From: Locusta migratoria
Lineage: Eukaryota; Arthropoda; Insecta; Orthoptera; Acrididae
Reading direction: 5' to 3'
Assembly: GCA_026315105.1 (NCBI GenBank)
Contig: CM048744.1
Span: 975,892,221-975,956,220 of the forward strand
DNA: 64,000 nt
The position numbers were made by a program, and so were the translations under genes. This document shows positions 41,496-52,393 of the stretch, one piece after another (the first letter of the stretch is position 1; each line of letters begins with the position of its first letter). The notes below the pieces were generated by a model. The model searched no databases, had not been told where the DNA came from, and saw nothing but the letters and a program-made list of their open reading frames with translations.

Positions 41496-42560
41496 CTAGC
41501 TGAAGACCCGGCTTTGCCCGGGAATTTATTCCTGCCATTAGTAAGTACTTCTCCTATCCCTGCTCTCTCTCTCCATCTCCTTTTTTTATAAAAAATGCTG
41601 TATTTATCGGAGAATAAATAAGAAATAAGACTGTCTCACATGATGTACAAAATTGTAAGTGTAATTAACATATAAAATGCGTACGATCTCATATTTATTG
41701 AGTTATATGTTGTAGAATTTTATATTTTTTCCAGATATGTATTCATTTGTATAAGTGCTCTATGCCTGTAAAATATGTTGCGAATACAATTAGTCGTAAA
41801 GAAGCGACAGATTAAAACTTGGTGCGTGATGGGGCGATTTTCCATAAACGTTTTTGTTTATGTAGTCATATCTCATGAACTACGTGTCGTACTGTGATAC
41901 AATTTAGTAGGTATACTCAACTATATGCGTGTGTACTGTCTGTAAAATTTCCTACAGCTACAATTTGTAACGTATAAATTATAAATTGTAACATGGTACC
42001 GAATGCCGTAGTTTTACTCCATAAATAGCGGAAAAGTAGTAAGCGAGAAACTTTTTTCCTTTCATCATTTTACTATGGTTGCCAGCGCGAAAAAGTTTAA
42101 TAAAGGTTTGAAATTATGTTTAAAATTTGTTGCAAGTCGCTAAGTACTGTCATTCCCATACAGTGTATTTCAATGGTCTCGCCGCATTATATGGCATTTT
42201 TTGCGATTTCTATTGGTTATGACGTAATATCTTTTGAACCATGTGCCGTATGTGATTCTTAACCATGCAGCAATTGTTACCTCACGGTAAGGAATGTGTG
42301 TACCAAATTTGGTTGAAATCGGTCCAATGGTTTAGGAGAAAATGAGCAGCATTGTCACAAAATACAGCAATTTTTCGCGAATCTCGTTGTTTATGACGTC
42401 ATATCTCGTGAACTATGTGTCGTACGTAATTCTTACAGTTACGGCGACCGTTCTCATGGATTGAAGGTTACTTGTATGAAATTTCAGAAGTATTGGATCA
42501 ATACTGTAGATTTGTATGCAACACGTACAAACATACGGATACTCTGCTTTATATATTAGA
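41496..42560 (-). mobile_element. Non-autonomous Helitron, complete (1.07 kb)
   Basis: The minus strand starts TCTAATATATAAAGCAGAGT at 42560 and ends in the hairpin cccgggcaaagccggg followed by tcttcagCTAG at 41496. The interior matches the copies at 5960 and 9629 throughout. It has a single copy of the block that is duplicated at 6129-6490. No target duplication, as expected. Confidence 0.86.
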
Positions 42561-42562
42561 AA

Positions 42563-42935
42563 AGTAAATTGCGGAAAGGGCGACGGAGAGCACAAACACC
42601 ATGTTCAATAACATCCCAGATGTGTTCGATCAGTTTCAGATCTGCTGAGTTGGGGCCAGAGCATCAATCGCAACTCACCAATGTGTTCGTCGGACAACAC
42701 CACCATGTTTCTGGTCTTGTGAAATGGCGCGTTATCATGTTGAAAAATGCACTGAAGTTGGGAAATATGATCTACGTGAATGGCTGCACGTCGTCTGCAA
42801 CCAGTGGCCGTCATGACGTCACTGTGCCTTGCACGCTCTCCACTAGAGTAGCGCTTGCCCACGCGAATGTTCCCCAGGGAATAATTGAGCCGCCAAGAGC
42901 TTGTCTCTGTCCCACAATACAGGTCTCAAGTGTAT
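42563..42935 (-). pseudogene. Tc1-like transposase relic
   Basis: The minus strand reads GGSIIPWGTFAWASATLVES (the GSIMVWG-type block), then QCIFQHDNAPFHKTRNMVVL, where HDNAPFHK holds the second catalytic Asp. Then come EHIGELRLMLWPQLSR and RTHLGCY, corresponding to LKWPPQSPDLNPIEHLWD; the third-residue region is mutated. Frames shift between the pieces. It abuts the Helitron end at 42560. Confidence 0.85.
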
Positions 42936-43888
42936 ATAATAGCTTATTATATCTAAGTGTTAGAAATGTCGTATACTGACATAATGCGAAAGGATTGTCC
43001 AAAACACTGTATCAAGGCCGTTATTACGGCCAGAAGTGGTTGTTCTGGGTACTGGTTTCTCAGGAATTATACACCTAAATTGCATGAAAACGTAATCACA
43101 TGTCAGTTCCAATGTAATATATTTGCCCAATGAATACGTGTTTATCATCTGCATTTCTTCTTGTTGTAGCAGTTTTAATGGCTAGTAGTGTAGTTTGTAA
43201 GTTTAGTGACTGATGACCCCGCCGGTTAAGTACCATAAGCTTAACAAACATTGGGACATTTTTTCACGCCTGTTTTCTTATACAGCGTTGCCAACCGCAG
43301 CGCTGTCCTCTCGATATTTACGAATCTGCGTTTGCATATGCATGCCTAAACCGGTTTGTTTGGCTCTTCAGTGTATATTACGTATTTGGGCAACATAACG
43401 GTAACGGTTGGAGAGAAAATACGAACTTGGCAGTTAAAGAAATAACTTCTTAAAACTTATTTTCGTTTCACGGTTACACTGCATATCTTGTCGTTTTCAA
43501 GCGTAGTCGTGTTTAAGAGCTATAACAGTATTTTTAAGTCTATGTTAATTTCTAAATGTACGTATAGTAAGTGCCGCTTACATGTTACCTATTATCACTT
43601 AGTAGTAGTACACATTCCATCTTGGAACGAAACTGTAATGGGTTTTTGTACTAACTTAATATCACGCTATTTCCATATATTTTAATTTCATGACTTTGAT
43701 GACATTAGTTAATGATGTCTTCTTGTAGCATCTCCTGTTCCTGTGATGCCATATGTTTACTATTGAGATAATAATTTAGCTAAAAGCAAGTGATTGCGTT
43801 TAATGTTCAGAGATAGTATGTTTTGCTGGTTGCAAATGTGATAGATTTTTTACTGTCGCCTATTGAGTATAATAAAATTATACAAAGT
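42936..43888. other. Unassigned, with a truncated SINE tail
   Basis: A SINE-A tail remnant lies at 43186-43251 (gtttagtgactgatgacccc, then gtaccataagcttaacaaac). Otherwise there are no motifs. Confidence 0.5.
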
Positions 43889-44185
43889 ATCCTGCCAACT
43901 GCGTGGGTATCAACGTGAACTGCCGAATATACGATTTCACCGTTTCTCCTCACCTTCGGATTAGTGCTTGGTAGTACAGAATGATGCTGAAACCTTGGTA
44001 AACTGATAAGAAAGAGACAATAGATGTTTTTCCGTATAACTGGCGAGAAGAGGATTGTGCTGAATATAAAAGAGAACAGTGTGTTAGCAAATGTGTTGAA
44101 ACAACGGGAAATATTTTCTGTGGTATAAAAGCAAGTCTTTGAGTAAGAAAGATCGTTTCGAATATATAAACAAATTTTCGAGGAC

Positions 44186-44426
44186 CACAAAGGTTTTCCC
44201 GGCGTAATAACTGTTTGTAATCTTCTCGGGTCTGCAGCCGGATACTAAAGTCGACACAATATTTCAGCGGCGCAACTGCCCGCCATCCTCAGGTGAGCTT
44301 GCTGATAGACAATCTCGCCCGCGAGATTGTCTATCAGCAAGCTCACCTGAGGATGGCGGGCAGCTGCGCCGCTGAAATATTGTGTCAAGTTGACTTTAGT
44401 ATCCGGCTGCAGACCCGAGAAGATTA
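44186..44426. mobile_element. 241-bp near-perfect hairpin element, 15-bp target duplication
   Basis: The direct repeat caaattttcgaggac flanks the insert at 44171-44185 and 44427-44441. After 31 unique bases the rest is a palindrome. The arms are 44217-44318 and 44319-44427, differing by one substitution and one 5-nt indel, with essentially no loop (atctcgc / gcgagat). Each arm carries ctgagga, a GC-rich stem and gaaatattgtgtc, a hammerhead-like order ending in a GUC-type site. A retroposition-like duplication with inverted repeats fits a Penelope-related terminal repeat rather than a MITE. Confidence 0.85.
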
Positions 44427-44544
44427 CAAATTTTCGAGGACTTAGCGGACCTACTGAAACCAGTCGAAAGACTTTTTAATAACGTATTGAATACCACGTT
44501 TCTTACCATTTTCATTACCACAATGATTGTCATAAATATTTCTA

Positions 44545-44735
44545 ACCGGCCGCGGTGACCGAGGGGACTGAGGCGCTCCAGTCACGGTCTGCACGGCCAC
44601 TACGGTCGGGGGTTCTAATCCCCCCTCGGGCATGGATATTTGTGCCGTCCTAGTTCGTAAGTAGTTCATAAGTAGTTTGTAAGTTTAGGGACTGATGACC
44701 CCATAGTTAAGTCCCATAAGCTTAACAAATATTTG
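44545..44735 (+). mobile_element. SINE-A with 11-bp target duplication
   Basis: A plus-strand SINE-A (accggccgcggtgaccgagg) is flanked by aaatatttcta at 44534-44544 and 44736-44746. The B box has one change (gggttctaatcc). Confidence 0.93.
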
Positions 44736-44891
44736 AAATATTTCTATACCACATCACTAATTTTGTCATGATTCGATTAAATGAGAGCAGAACCGTTTTT
44801 TCCTCGTCTACCACACACAGAAGTTGCAGCAGACTCGTTAATACTTCGAGAGATAGCTGTCTTCTCCTTGTATAACGTCAATAATAATCTT

Positions 44892-45092
44892 GATCAAAAT
44901 ATCCACGTGTGTACTGCCGGTCTATAGTGTCCAACGGGCACAATATTTCGGCATTCATACATGTCCCCCTCATCAGGTGATCTGCCGGACTGAGCTCCCG
45001 GAAACGCGCCGGCACGGAGATCCGCACGCTACGGCGGCTCGAAGGGAACTGGGTCCTAGCCCGGTAGCGGGCCATTTAAATACCCTCGGCCC
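44892..45092 (-). repeat. Left terminal repeat of Penelope-like element, hammerhead-like
   Basis: The minus strand carries ctgatgagggggacatgtat, then gaatgccgaaatattgtgcc (44976-44930). CUGAUGA and GAAA are intact, but the expected GUC is GCC. GC-rich sequence continues to the LINE junction near 45092. Confidence 0.65.
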
Positions 45093-47075
45093 GCGGAGCT
45101 GTTCAAGGAAACGCTTGATAATCGTATTCCTGATACTCACGAGATTACACAAACAGAACAAATTGATGAAGCTGTTGAAGTCCTCACAACTGCTGTCCAA
45201 GACGCAATAGCCGAATCCATACCATTACGTGCCACACAACAACACTCAGCGGCCCTGCCCCAGGAAATCCTGGGCCTTATCTCAATGAGAAACCGACTCA
45301 GGAGATACTGGCAGCGTACCAGGCGTCCGGTGTATAAACATCACGTCAACAGGCTACAGGGCATCATACGGGGTAAAATAACAACATTCAAAACGACACA
45401 ATGGGACCAGAAACTCGCTGGACTTGATACCACACGTCCTGGAGTGTGGGCTCTGGCCAGACACTTCACCAGGGAGAAACTCTACACGCCTACCTTACAG
45501 GGACCAAACGGCCCAGCATACTCAGCGGAAGAGAAAGCTGAGCTAATGGCCCAAACACTAGCAGCGTCATTCACACCGAACCTGACTCCTTCCGACCCAG
45601 TGTTCACACTAGAGACGGACCAGGCGATCACACGCTTCATGGCCCAGCCTCCGCGCAACGAAATTAGACGTACTAGCACACATGAAATCACATGGGCCAT
45701 CAAGCACACCACAGCCAGAAAAGCGCCTGGCCATGATGGCATTCAAAACCGGGTTCTCCAGGAGTTCACGGATAGAGCAGTAGAGTACCTGACACACATC
45801 ACAAATGCCATCCTGCAACACCAACACTTCCCTGCCTTTTGGAAGGCGGCCAAGGTCCTGATGTTCAGGAAGCCAGGGAAAGACAACTCCCTCCCACAAA
45901 ATTACCGACCCATCAGTCTGCTGAGCTCGCTCAGTAAGATAGTTGAGAAGGTAATACTTAAACGTCTCACTCGGCACTGCATCACCAATGACACCCTAAG
46001 ACCGGAGCAATTCGGATTTAGGAATCACCACTCCACAACACAACAACTCCTCCGCGTAGTTGAACACATAACAGACGGCTACAACAAAAACAAAGCCACT
46101 GGGGCGGTGTTCCTGGACATCGAAAAAGCTTTCGATCGTCTCTGGCACAACGGCCTTATACGCAAACTTAACGACGTCGCGTTTCCCGACGGACTCGTGC
46201 ATCTCATACACTCATATCTCACCAACAGAAGCTTCAACACTGACGTGCAGGGCAAACAGTCTACACGACATGGTATTCAAGCCGGAGTACCCCAAGGCAG
46301 CATCCTGGGGCCCCTCTTGTTTAACCTGTACATTAATGATTTTCCATCCACGCATAACACGATGACTGCAATCTACGCAGATGACACTGCCATCATGGCG
46401 CAAGATTGGAAGCCATCAAACATTAACTCACGCCTACAGACAGCACTCAGAACTGCCGAACCTTGGTTGGAGAAATGGCGTGTTAAAGTCAACGTCGACA
46501 AGTGTGAGGCAGTTCTGTTCACACGCCGACCGAAACACCTGCGCAAACACCAACACTGTAGACCAATTACTCTACATACACGCCCAATACGCTTCCGTGA
46601 GAAAGTCAAATACCTTGGTGTCTGGCTGGACCGGAAACTCATATGGGGGGACCACATACAACACATGACCAACAGAGCAAACGCGAGGCTCAAACAACTC
46701 TACCCGATGCTCAACAGGGAAAGCAAACTGAATAGCCGGGTGTCGAGGAACCTCTACATGACACATATTAGACCTCTGATGACGTACGGTGCTCCGTGCT
46801 GGGCATACGCGGCGCCGACACGGCTGCGCCGCCTGCAGCTCATACAGAACAAGGTACTACGCATCATTAGCAACGCTCCACGATACACACGCACCGTGGA
46901 CCTTCACAATGAATACCGCCTAGAGCGCCTCTCGGTGGTATTCAAGAAACTCGCCACACGACTATACAGAAACTCGAGACACTCGAACAACCCCTTCATC
47001 CTACGCTTGGGGAACTACGATCACAACCATAGGTGGAAACATAATCGCCCAAAAACACTTCTCCTCAGAGACTAA
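45093..47075 (+). pseudogene. Jockey-clade LINE ORF2, 5'-truncated, 596-codon open frame
   Basis: This is the RT protein of a non-LTR retrotransposon. The frame is open from about 45093, with no upstream start; the first Met is at 45285, and it stops at 47075. Motifs in order: KAPGHDGIQNRVLQ, AAKVLMFRKPGKDN, NYRPISLLSSLSKIVEKVIL, EQFGFRNHHSTTQQLL, GAVFLDIEKAFDRLWHNGLI, GVPQGSILGPLLFNLYINDF, IYADDTAIMA (catalytic YADD), KYLGVWLDRKLIW, and a C-terminal RRLQLIQNKVLRIISNAPRY. All RT catalytic residues are intact with no frameshift. The endonuclease domain is missing, so it is a recent but truncated copy. Clade call is by motif wording. Confidence 0.92.
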
Positions 47076-47630
47076 CCACCTACGGCCGTAGGGAACACCC
47101 AACTCACAAACACGATGAACATGGCAAACCCCTGCAAAACAGCAATCTGACTGGCAATGCCAGCTGAGCCCACAGCCGACCTACAGGCAAAGCAGGGAAC
47201 CCATATTCATCGCACTAAACACAAACAAACCTAAACAGTCCCGCACACTTAGCCAGTTCTATGACCGAACTGCCAAACTACCTTGACAGACTTGGATATG
47301 TTACAGGTATTCTGCCACAGCCGATGTTAACGGGTAAACTGCCGCAGCCGACCCAGGAGGCATCATTGGAGCTCAGCTGCAGCAGAACCTCGCATCAAAA
47401 CGGACTGATTCTTTATGACGAACCTAGCAAAGTTAATGGTACATTACTAACATTACCAACCCTTGCATGATCTGTCGCAGATAGCATACCGCTACTGCCC
47501 TTCATACCTACCCCACTGTCGCAGAAGTTTTTTTCCCTTGGCTCTTGCCTTGGCACTTTTTTTCCCTCTGCCCTTACATACCTTTACCCTTCGTATACCT
47601 TTCGACCAACTCTATCTCCAGATGCACCGT
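47076..47630 (+). mobile_element. 3' untranslated region of the Jockey LINE
   Basis: C- and A-rich non-coding sequence follows the stop, with repeated phrases (actgccgcagccgacc; ctgccacagccgatg) and T-rich ccctt tracts near 47525-47590. The exact 3' end and any poly(A) are unclear. The boundary with the Penelope sequence is placed near 47630, where gatcgcgcccacacgtacgg begins. Confidence 0.55.
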
Positions 47631-47639
47631 ATTAATGGG

Positions 47640-48735
47640 TGATCGCGCCCACACGTACGGATAACATCGCGGTTCCCACATCCCGTGATCCACCTTGGCA
47701 AACTAACTTAATTACGGAGGTGACAGTAGAACTTTTGTGATGGTCACCACGTTGGTGTGGGCGTGGAGGGGCCCCATCCTTGCCGGAGCGACCCCTCCGC
47801 GGTCCGCGCCCCGCGCCGCGGCCGCGCAGTGGAACCGATTGCGACGGCGTCTGAGATGACGTCGGTGTGAGGGCTCTGTCCGCCGTGGTCGTCACTACGT
47901 TACGTTTGCTAGATTTACTCTTAATTAACCCAATCGCTGGTCCCAAGCTTTGCTAAGATTATAGCCACAGTCACGGTTTATGAGGTCGTCATTTGTGCGA
48001 ATTTCAATGGCCTCTCTGACGACGCAGTCCCAGTATCTCGACGTCTGTACCAGAATCCTAGTGCTTTCATACTCCATCGCGTGATTCTCCGACAAACAAT
48101 GTACAGCGACCGCCGACTTGCTCGGATACATCAATCGTGTGTGCCTCTGGTGTTCAACGCATCGATCCTCGACGGTACGCATCGTCTGTCCAATATATGA
48201 CTTTTCACACTGACACGGAATCTGGTACACGCCGGCCTTCCTCAAACCGAGATCATCTTTGGCGCTCCCCACCAGTGCACGAATTTTATTCGGCGGACAA
48301 AAAACAGTTCCAACACTAGTGTTTTCTCAAAATGCGGGCGATCTTCCCTGAGAGTGCGCCGGTATATGGAACGAACGCAGTGCCTACATCCTCCCTCGTG
48401 TTTTCATCCGTTTCTAAGGGTTGTGCTGTAGTGGTTGGGCGAAGAGCCCGCTGAATCTGCCACTCTGAATACCCATTTTTTCGGAATACAGTTCTCAGGT
48501 GTTCTAATTCGTGGGGTAGACTCTCTGCGTCGGAGATAGGGCACGCCCTATGTACTAGAGTTTTAAGTACCCCATTCCTCTGTGAAGGGTGGTGACAGCT
48601 GTCTGCGTGTAAATACAGATCAGTGTGCGTTGTCTTCCGATACACACCATGACCCAGGGTGCCATCAGCTCTTCTCTCGACCAAGACGTCAAGGAACGGC
48701 AATTTACCCTCCGTTTCATTCTCCATAGTGAATTC
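47640..48735 (-). pseudogene. Penelope RT C-terminus and GIY-YIG endonuclease (frameshifted)
   Basis: From high to low coordinates, 48726-48316 encodes GKLPFLDVLVERRADG, HGVYRKTTHTDLYLHADSCH and HPSQRNGVLKTLVHRA, the conserved Penelope region after the RT palm, then FRKNGYSEWQIQRAL. After a frame break near 48290, 48272-47925 encodes GVYQIPCQCEKSYIGQTMRT, a GIY-YIG nuclease start (GVY...YIG), followed by RCVEHQRHTR, AVAVHCLSENHAMEYE and REAIEIRTNDDLINRDCGY with the catalytic Glu context. GIY-YIG nicks the target for primed reverse transcription. A GC-rich segment follows to 47640. Truncated and frameshifted, so inactive. Confidence 0.9.
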
Positions 48736-48737
48736 AC

Positions 48738-48861
48738 GTGCGGATCTCCGTGCCGGCGCGTTTCCAGGAGCTCAGTCCGTCAGTTCACCTGATAATGGCG
48801 ACATGTATGATCTCCGAAATATTGTGCCCGTTGGACACTATAGACCGTGGATATTTTGATT
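48738..48861 (+). repeat. Right terminal repeat of Penelope-like element
   Basis: This is the inverted copy of 44892-45027. The core reads ctgataatggcgacatgtat, then ctccgaaatattgtgcccgt. CUGAUGA has become CUGAUAA, so any ribozyme function is probably lost. Confidence 0.68.
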
Positions 48862-48866
48862 ATCAA

Positions 48867-49684
48867 ATACGCTGGGAGAAACTCAAGAATCACAATAATC
48901 TTAATGTTTGTAATTTGCTTTTTCGTTAAGGATGTCCTCAAGGTATTGTGTGTGCGAGAGTGTAAATTTCTATTTCCCCCAAAATGTTCATTATATATGT
49001 TTTAGGTGCGTATTGAAGAAAATGCAAACAGCCTGTAATAAAGAAGGCAGCTTCTTTGGCGGATACATCGACTTGTTTGTCGTGTGCTGACTAACAAACT
49101 GGGTTAGCGTGTTCGCCATCGGATCAGCATAGAGACAAGATTGACATCTAGTGGCTTCGGAGATAATCATGCTCAAGAAGACAGACACGACGGTTACTGT
49201 TAAAACTTTACATCACGATATCGTTGATTTCCACGGTCCGATTTTGATGAAATAATGCCTCTGTGTTGTCCCTTACTTGCTCGAGTTACCTGCGGAAACC
49301 CTACGGAGATTCGTTGAGTAGTTTCGTAGGCAAGTGTATTCTTACAAGCTAACGACGGAGACCGCGGTTTTACAGTTTCACTATCTTATAGAGTAGAGAA
49401 TGATGTCATTTAGAGATTTCTAACAAACTTTAGAGACAATTTGAAAGTTTTTCGGGATTTATTTTCTTTTGACAGCCGCGACAAAATAATGAAAAGAGAA
49501 ATGTTCATTTTGCAATTTACGGAATAAACCCACTGTATCGGGCTGACGTTTTTATTAATTACTGCTTTAGTACAAACTGTATTTGCATCAAATTTTATAG
49601 ATACTACACACATATTCTACCAAATATACCTGCAAAATAATATTATTTTACAACTCATAATTAGGGTTTTATGATCGCATCTGC
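48867..49684. other. Unassigned, with decayed Helitron-like patch
   Basis: At 49400-49560 phrases such as gagatttctaacaaacttta, gacagccgcgacaaaataat and gaaaagagaaatgttcattt follow the Helitron family order but are strongly diverged. Nothing else was recognised. Confidence 0.4.
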
Positions 49685-49999
49685 TGCCTCGGTTGCACAA
49701 TGGTAGAGTGCCAGACTACAAATATAAAGGTCGCGGGTTCGATCCTCGCCAGGTCCTAGGATTTTTATCTGTCACTTTCGACTACTTTCACCTCTGGTAG
49801 TATTGCTCAAGTGAAAAATACCGACTAGCACCGTGGTTCGGAACCCGCGTTAAACTGTAGGTCCCCCTATAACTGGCTGGGTAAGTCAGTTCGAAGGTCG
49901 GAGGAAGGCAACGGCATACCACCTCCAAACAGGACCATGCCTAGTAAAGCACTGTGGTGTTCAAACCAATCTTCGGATTGTTGACTGCTTTACCTTTTT
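49685..49999 (+). mobile_element. SINE-E, second copy
   Basis: The A box is tgcacaatggtagagtgcc and the B box is cgggttcgatcctcgcc. The body (gtggttcggaacccgcgtta; gtcggaggaaggcaacggca) is collinear with 27465-27779 and ends at the same ttgactgctttaccttttt. Confidence 0.82.
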
Positions 50000-51088
50000 G
50001 ATCTCATAAACACTGGTTTTCAGTTTTGTATTAGTCTATGAAACTAATAAAACTAATGTAATTAGTAATTACTGCTTTGCGTCGTAACAACAAAAGTTTA
50101 AATGCTTGACGTCAACTATTTAAAACGCGATGATAACAACTCACCATAAAGAAGTTCGCAAAGATGCTGGCAGGCACGAAAAACAATCATATTCACACAA
50201 CTTACATTTTCAGCAATGGCCTTCATCAGAAAAAGAAGCATATACAGTCACACAATCAAACAGACGACTATACACACTTCCACTTTCTCCGACCATTCCC
50301 ATTTAACACTAAAATTTAAGGTGATAACTCATTTGTAAAATAATGAGACATTTGAAAATATTTTATACATGCATATTTGATTCCATAAAGAATCTTGAGA
50401 GCAGGCGTAAGTGCTGAAAACATACATATAATAATTTGAGACAATAATAAATTATTTGATTACAAATGAATCGTTTTTGTTTAAAATCTGCTGACTGTTA
50501 TATTTCAACTGATCGATTATGAGAAGGTGAAACCGTTTCTTCAAAGGTTGTGCTCCTGTAATTTTTAGGTCTATTCTGTTTAAATGTGGACACTGGTGTG
50601 TGTTTACAAAATTTTTCTAGGAAATCTTTTATGGTTTAAAACAGAAATATTACAAGGTCACGCTACAGGATGCATGCTTTTCAGTAATTTAAGCAATTCC
50701 TCTGCGAAAATATACATCTTTTAATGCAATTTACATACGTTATCTCCCTATTAAACCAAAATGATTCGTTTCGGTTACCCACCATTGTTAGTGAATTGCA
50801 TCCTTTAAATACTCAACAATCACTGTTTTGGGAACTATTGACGTAATTGCCAGATAAAATAAACATAAAAATTTACGAATCCGACTTTTGTGAAAATTGT
50901 ATGCAAATAATTGATACATACTGAATCACAAAACTAATGTCTTTATCAAATGTTGTCAAACACTACTGCCCTTGAAATGAACAAGATTTTTAATAGCAAT
51001 TAATTCTGATTGGTGACTTGTGCACAAGGAAACGCTTGTTTCCCCATTAAGTCTATCGTCTTCAAAATTTAAAGCTACACCTCACATG
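50000..51088. other. Unassigned AT-rich; weak hammerhead-like patch at 50190-50240
   Basis: On the minus strand near 50235 is ctgatgaaggccattgctga, then aaatgtaagttgtgtga. The CUGAUGA and GAAA elements have plausible spacing, but I find no good stem III or cleavage site. The rest is AT-rich without motifs. Confidence 0.35.
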
Positions 51089-51165
51089 GAAATATTCAAG
51101 TTTCAAAATCTTAGGGACTTAACTACTGTGGTTATCAGTCCCTACGCTTACAAATTACTTTAACA
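51089..51165 (-). mobile_element. SINE tail remnant
   Basis: The sequence cttagggacttaactactgt, then ggttatcagtccctacgctt, is a decayed reverse-strand SINE-A/B tail. The tRNA head is missing. Confidence 0.6.
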
Positions 51166-51324
51166 TATGTTAAGAGCAAAACCAGGAGGGAAAAACACGC
51201 AGAGAGTACACAAAATAGCGGAGGTTCGCTTGTAAGTGGACTTCCCCTATAGGCAGCAGTGATGAGGCAACCCTTCTTGCACTAATGTATGCGGGAGACA
51301 TAAAACTACAGACGACTGCTTGGT

Positions 51325-52385
51325 TAGGGTTACCAGATGTCCGTCTTCAGAAAAGAGGACATTTCTAGATTAATAAAAGAACCTTCTCTCTCTCTCTCTC
51401 TCGTATTGACAACTCAAGTAATACTGATTTCCCTACTATATTATCAGTGATTTGTTTGTAATACATCTTAAGCAATTTGTTCATCTTACAAATTAAGAAG
51501 CATGAAATGTTGAGACCCGTAGTACGAATTACAGGACTACATAGCAGTGAAGCCCTAATATTTCACCACTTGTATTTATCGTCTTACGTGCTTAAAATTT
51601 TTTCCATACTTATAAGATACCTTGCCGATCACCCCTGTTTTCACCTGAAATTTTTTGTGATACAACATTTACGGAAACCATAGTACTGTTTACTGTAAAA
51701 TCGTCAGGAATAACGTAACAGTAAAAATTATCTAAGCGTTCCTTGTTATAGCTGTGCTCCCATTTCGGATCAGGCCGACGTGACTATATACATGATTAGC
51801 ATCTAGATTGCAATTAATTATTTTTAAAACTACTCAGTTTTTAAGACAAAAGCTTTAAACCGATTTTTAATACACTGTTTATATAGTTACGTCTCTTTGG
51901 TCCTAAACAGGCGAATGGTGAAACGGCAATGGTTACTGTGGCATCTGACCTTATTTTGTATGAAGTTTTGAACAACGTTTTAACTAATGTATAACGAATA
52001 ATGCACTAACTTTTGATCTTAAAATCGTAAATGTGGTTGACTGATATCACACAGAACTGCCGAGTCGCAGCACGACATACTGAACGTCTTATTTTTGGGT
52101 CACACAACACTCCGACCAGGGAAAAAGGGTGGTAGGGGGGGGCGGTAGTTTCATATTATACTATGCGTAGATTTTTTAAATCACATTGTTTCAAGAAAGG
52201 TTAAATTCTAGAGAGTTAGTGATTGTGACAGTTCAGAGAGTTGTATTTACGCACTTTCAACTTGAAGCAGTTGCACAACGCAAAAAAGAGGACATTTCTC
52301 CATTTTGTTAATAATCCGGCCGGACCATTCTTAGGGTCCAAAAAAGAGGACGTATCCGGGTAAAAGAGGACGTCTGGTAACCCTA
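51325..52385. mobile_element. Non-autonomous hAT element, perfect 8-bp target duplication
   Basis: The terminal inverted repeats are tagggttaccagatgtcc at 51325 and, reverse-complemented, tagggttaccagacgtcc ending at 52385. The pairing extends through related aaaagaggac motifs. The 8-bp direct repeat tgcttggt flanks it at 51317-51324 and 52386-52393, the hallmark length for hAT transposons. The 1.06-kb interior lacks a transposase (one 68-codon frame, no motif) and includes a (CT)n tract near 51386. Mobilised in trans, by inference. Confidence 0.88.
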
Positions 52386-52393
52386 TGCTTGGT

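Larger units (their letters stand above)
43889..44868. repeat. Unclassified dispersed repeat, copy 2, with two insertions
   Basis: It parallels 37471-37970 (ccaactgcgtgggtatcaac; ttaccattttcattaccaca; catgattcgattaaatgaga). It is interrupted by the hairpin element at 44186-44426 and a SINE-A at 44545-44735, each with clean target duplications. Confidence 0.55.
44892..48861 (-). mobile_element. Penelope-like element with inverted terminal repeats, enclosing a Jockey LINE
   Basis: The inverted repeats 44892-45027 and 48738-48861 match closely (gcggatctccgtgccggcgc; gaaatattgtgcccgttgga). The left copy has about 11 extra bases. Between them, on the minus strand, are the RT C-terminal region (48726-48316) and a GIY-YIG endonuclease (48272-47925), the pair that defines Penelope-like elements. 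On the plus strand is a Jockey LINE (about 45093-47630). The RT palm is missing: the right repeat abuts the truncated ORF. Penelope elements commonly show truncated copies with an attached repeat. I infer the LINE inserted into, or recombined with, the Penelope 3' region. Confidence 0.82.

Noticed and set aside
48138..48319. Plus-strand frames across the Penelope region
   Set aside because: Antisense shadows of the GIY-YIG and RT C-terminal coding sequence.
50190..50240. Further hammerhead in CTGATGA...GAAA context
   Set aside because: Core pieces are present but no credible stem III or cleavage triplet; recorded only as a weak patch.
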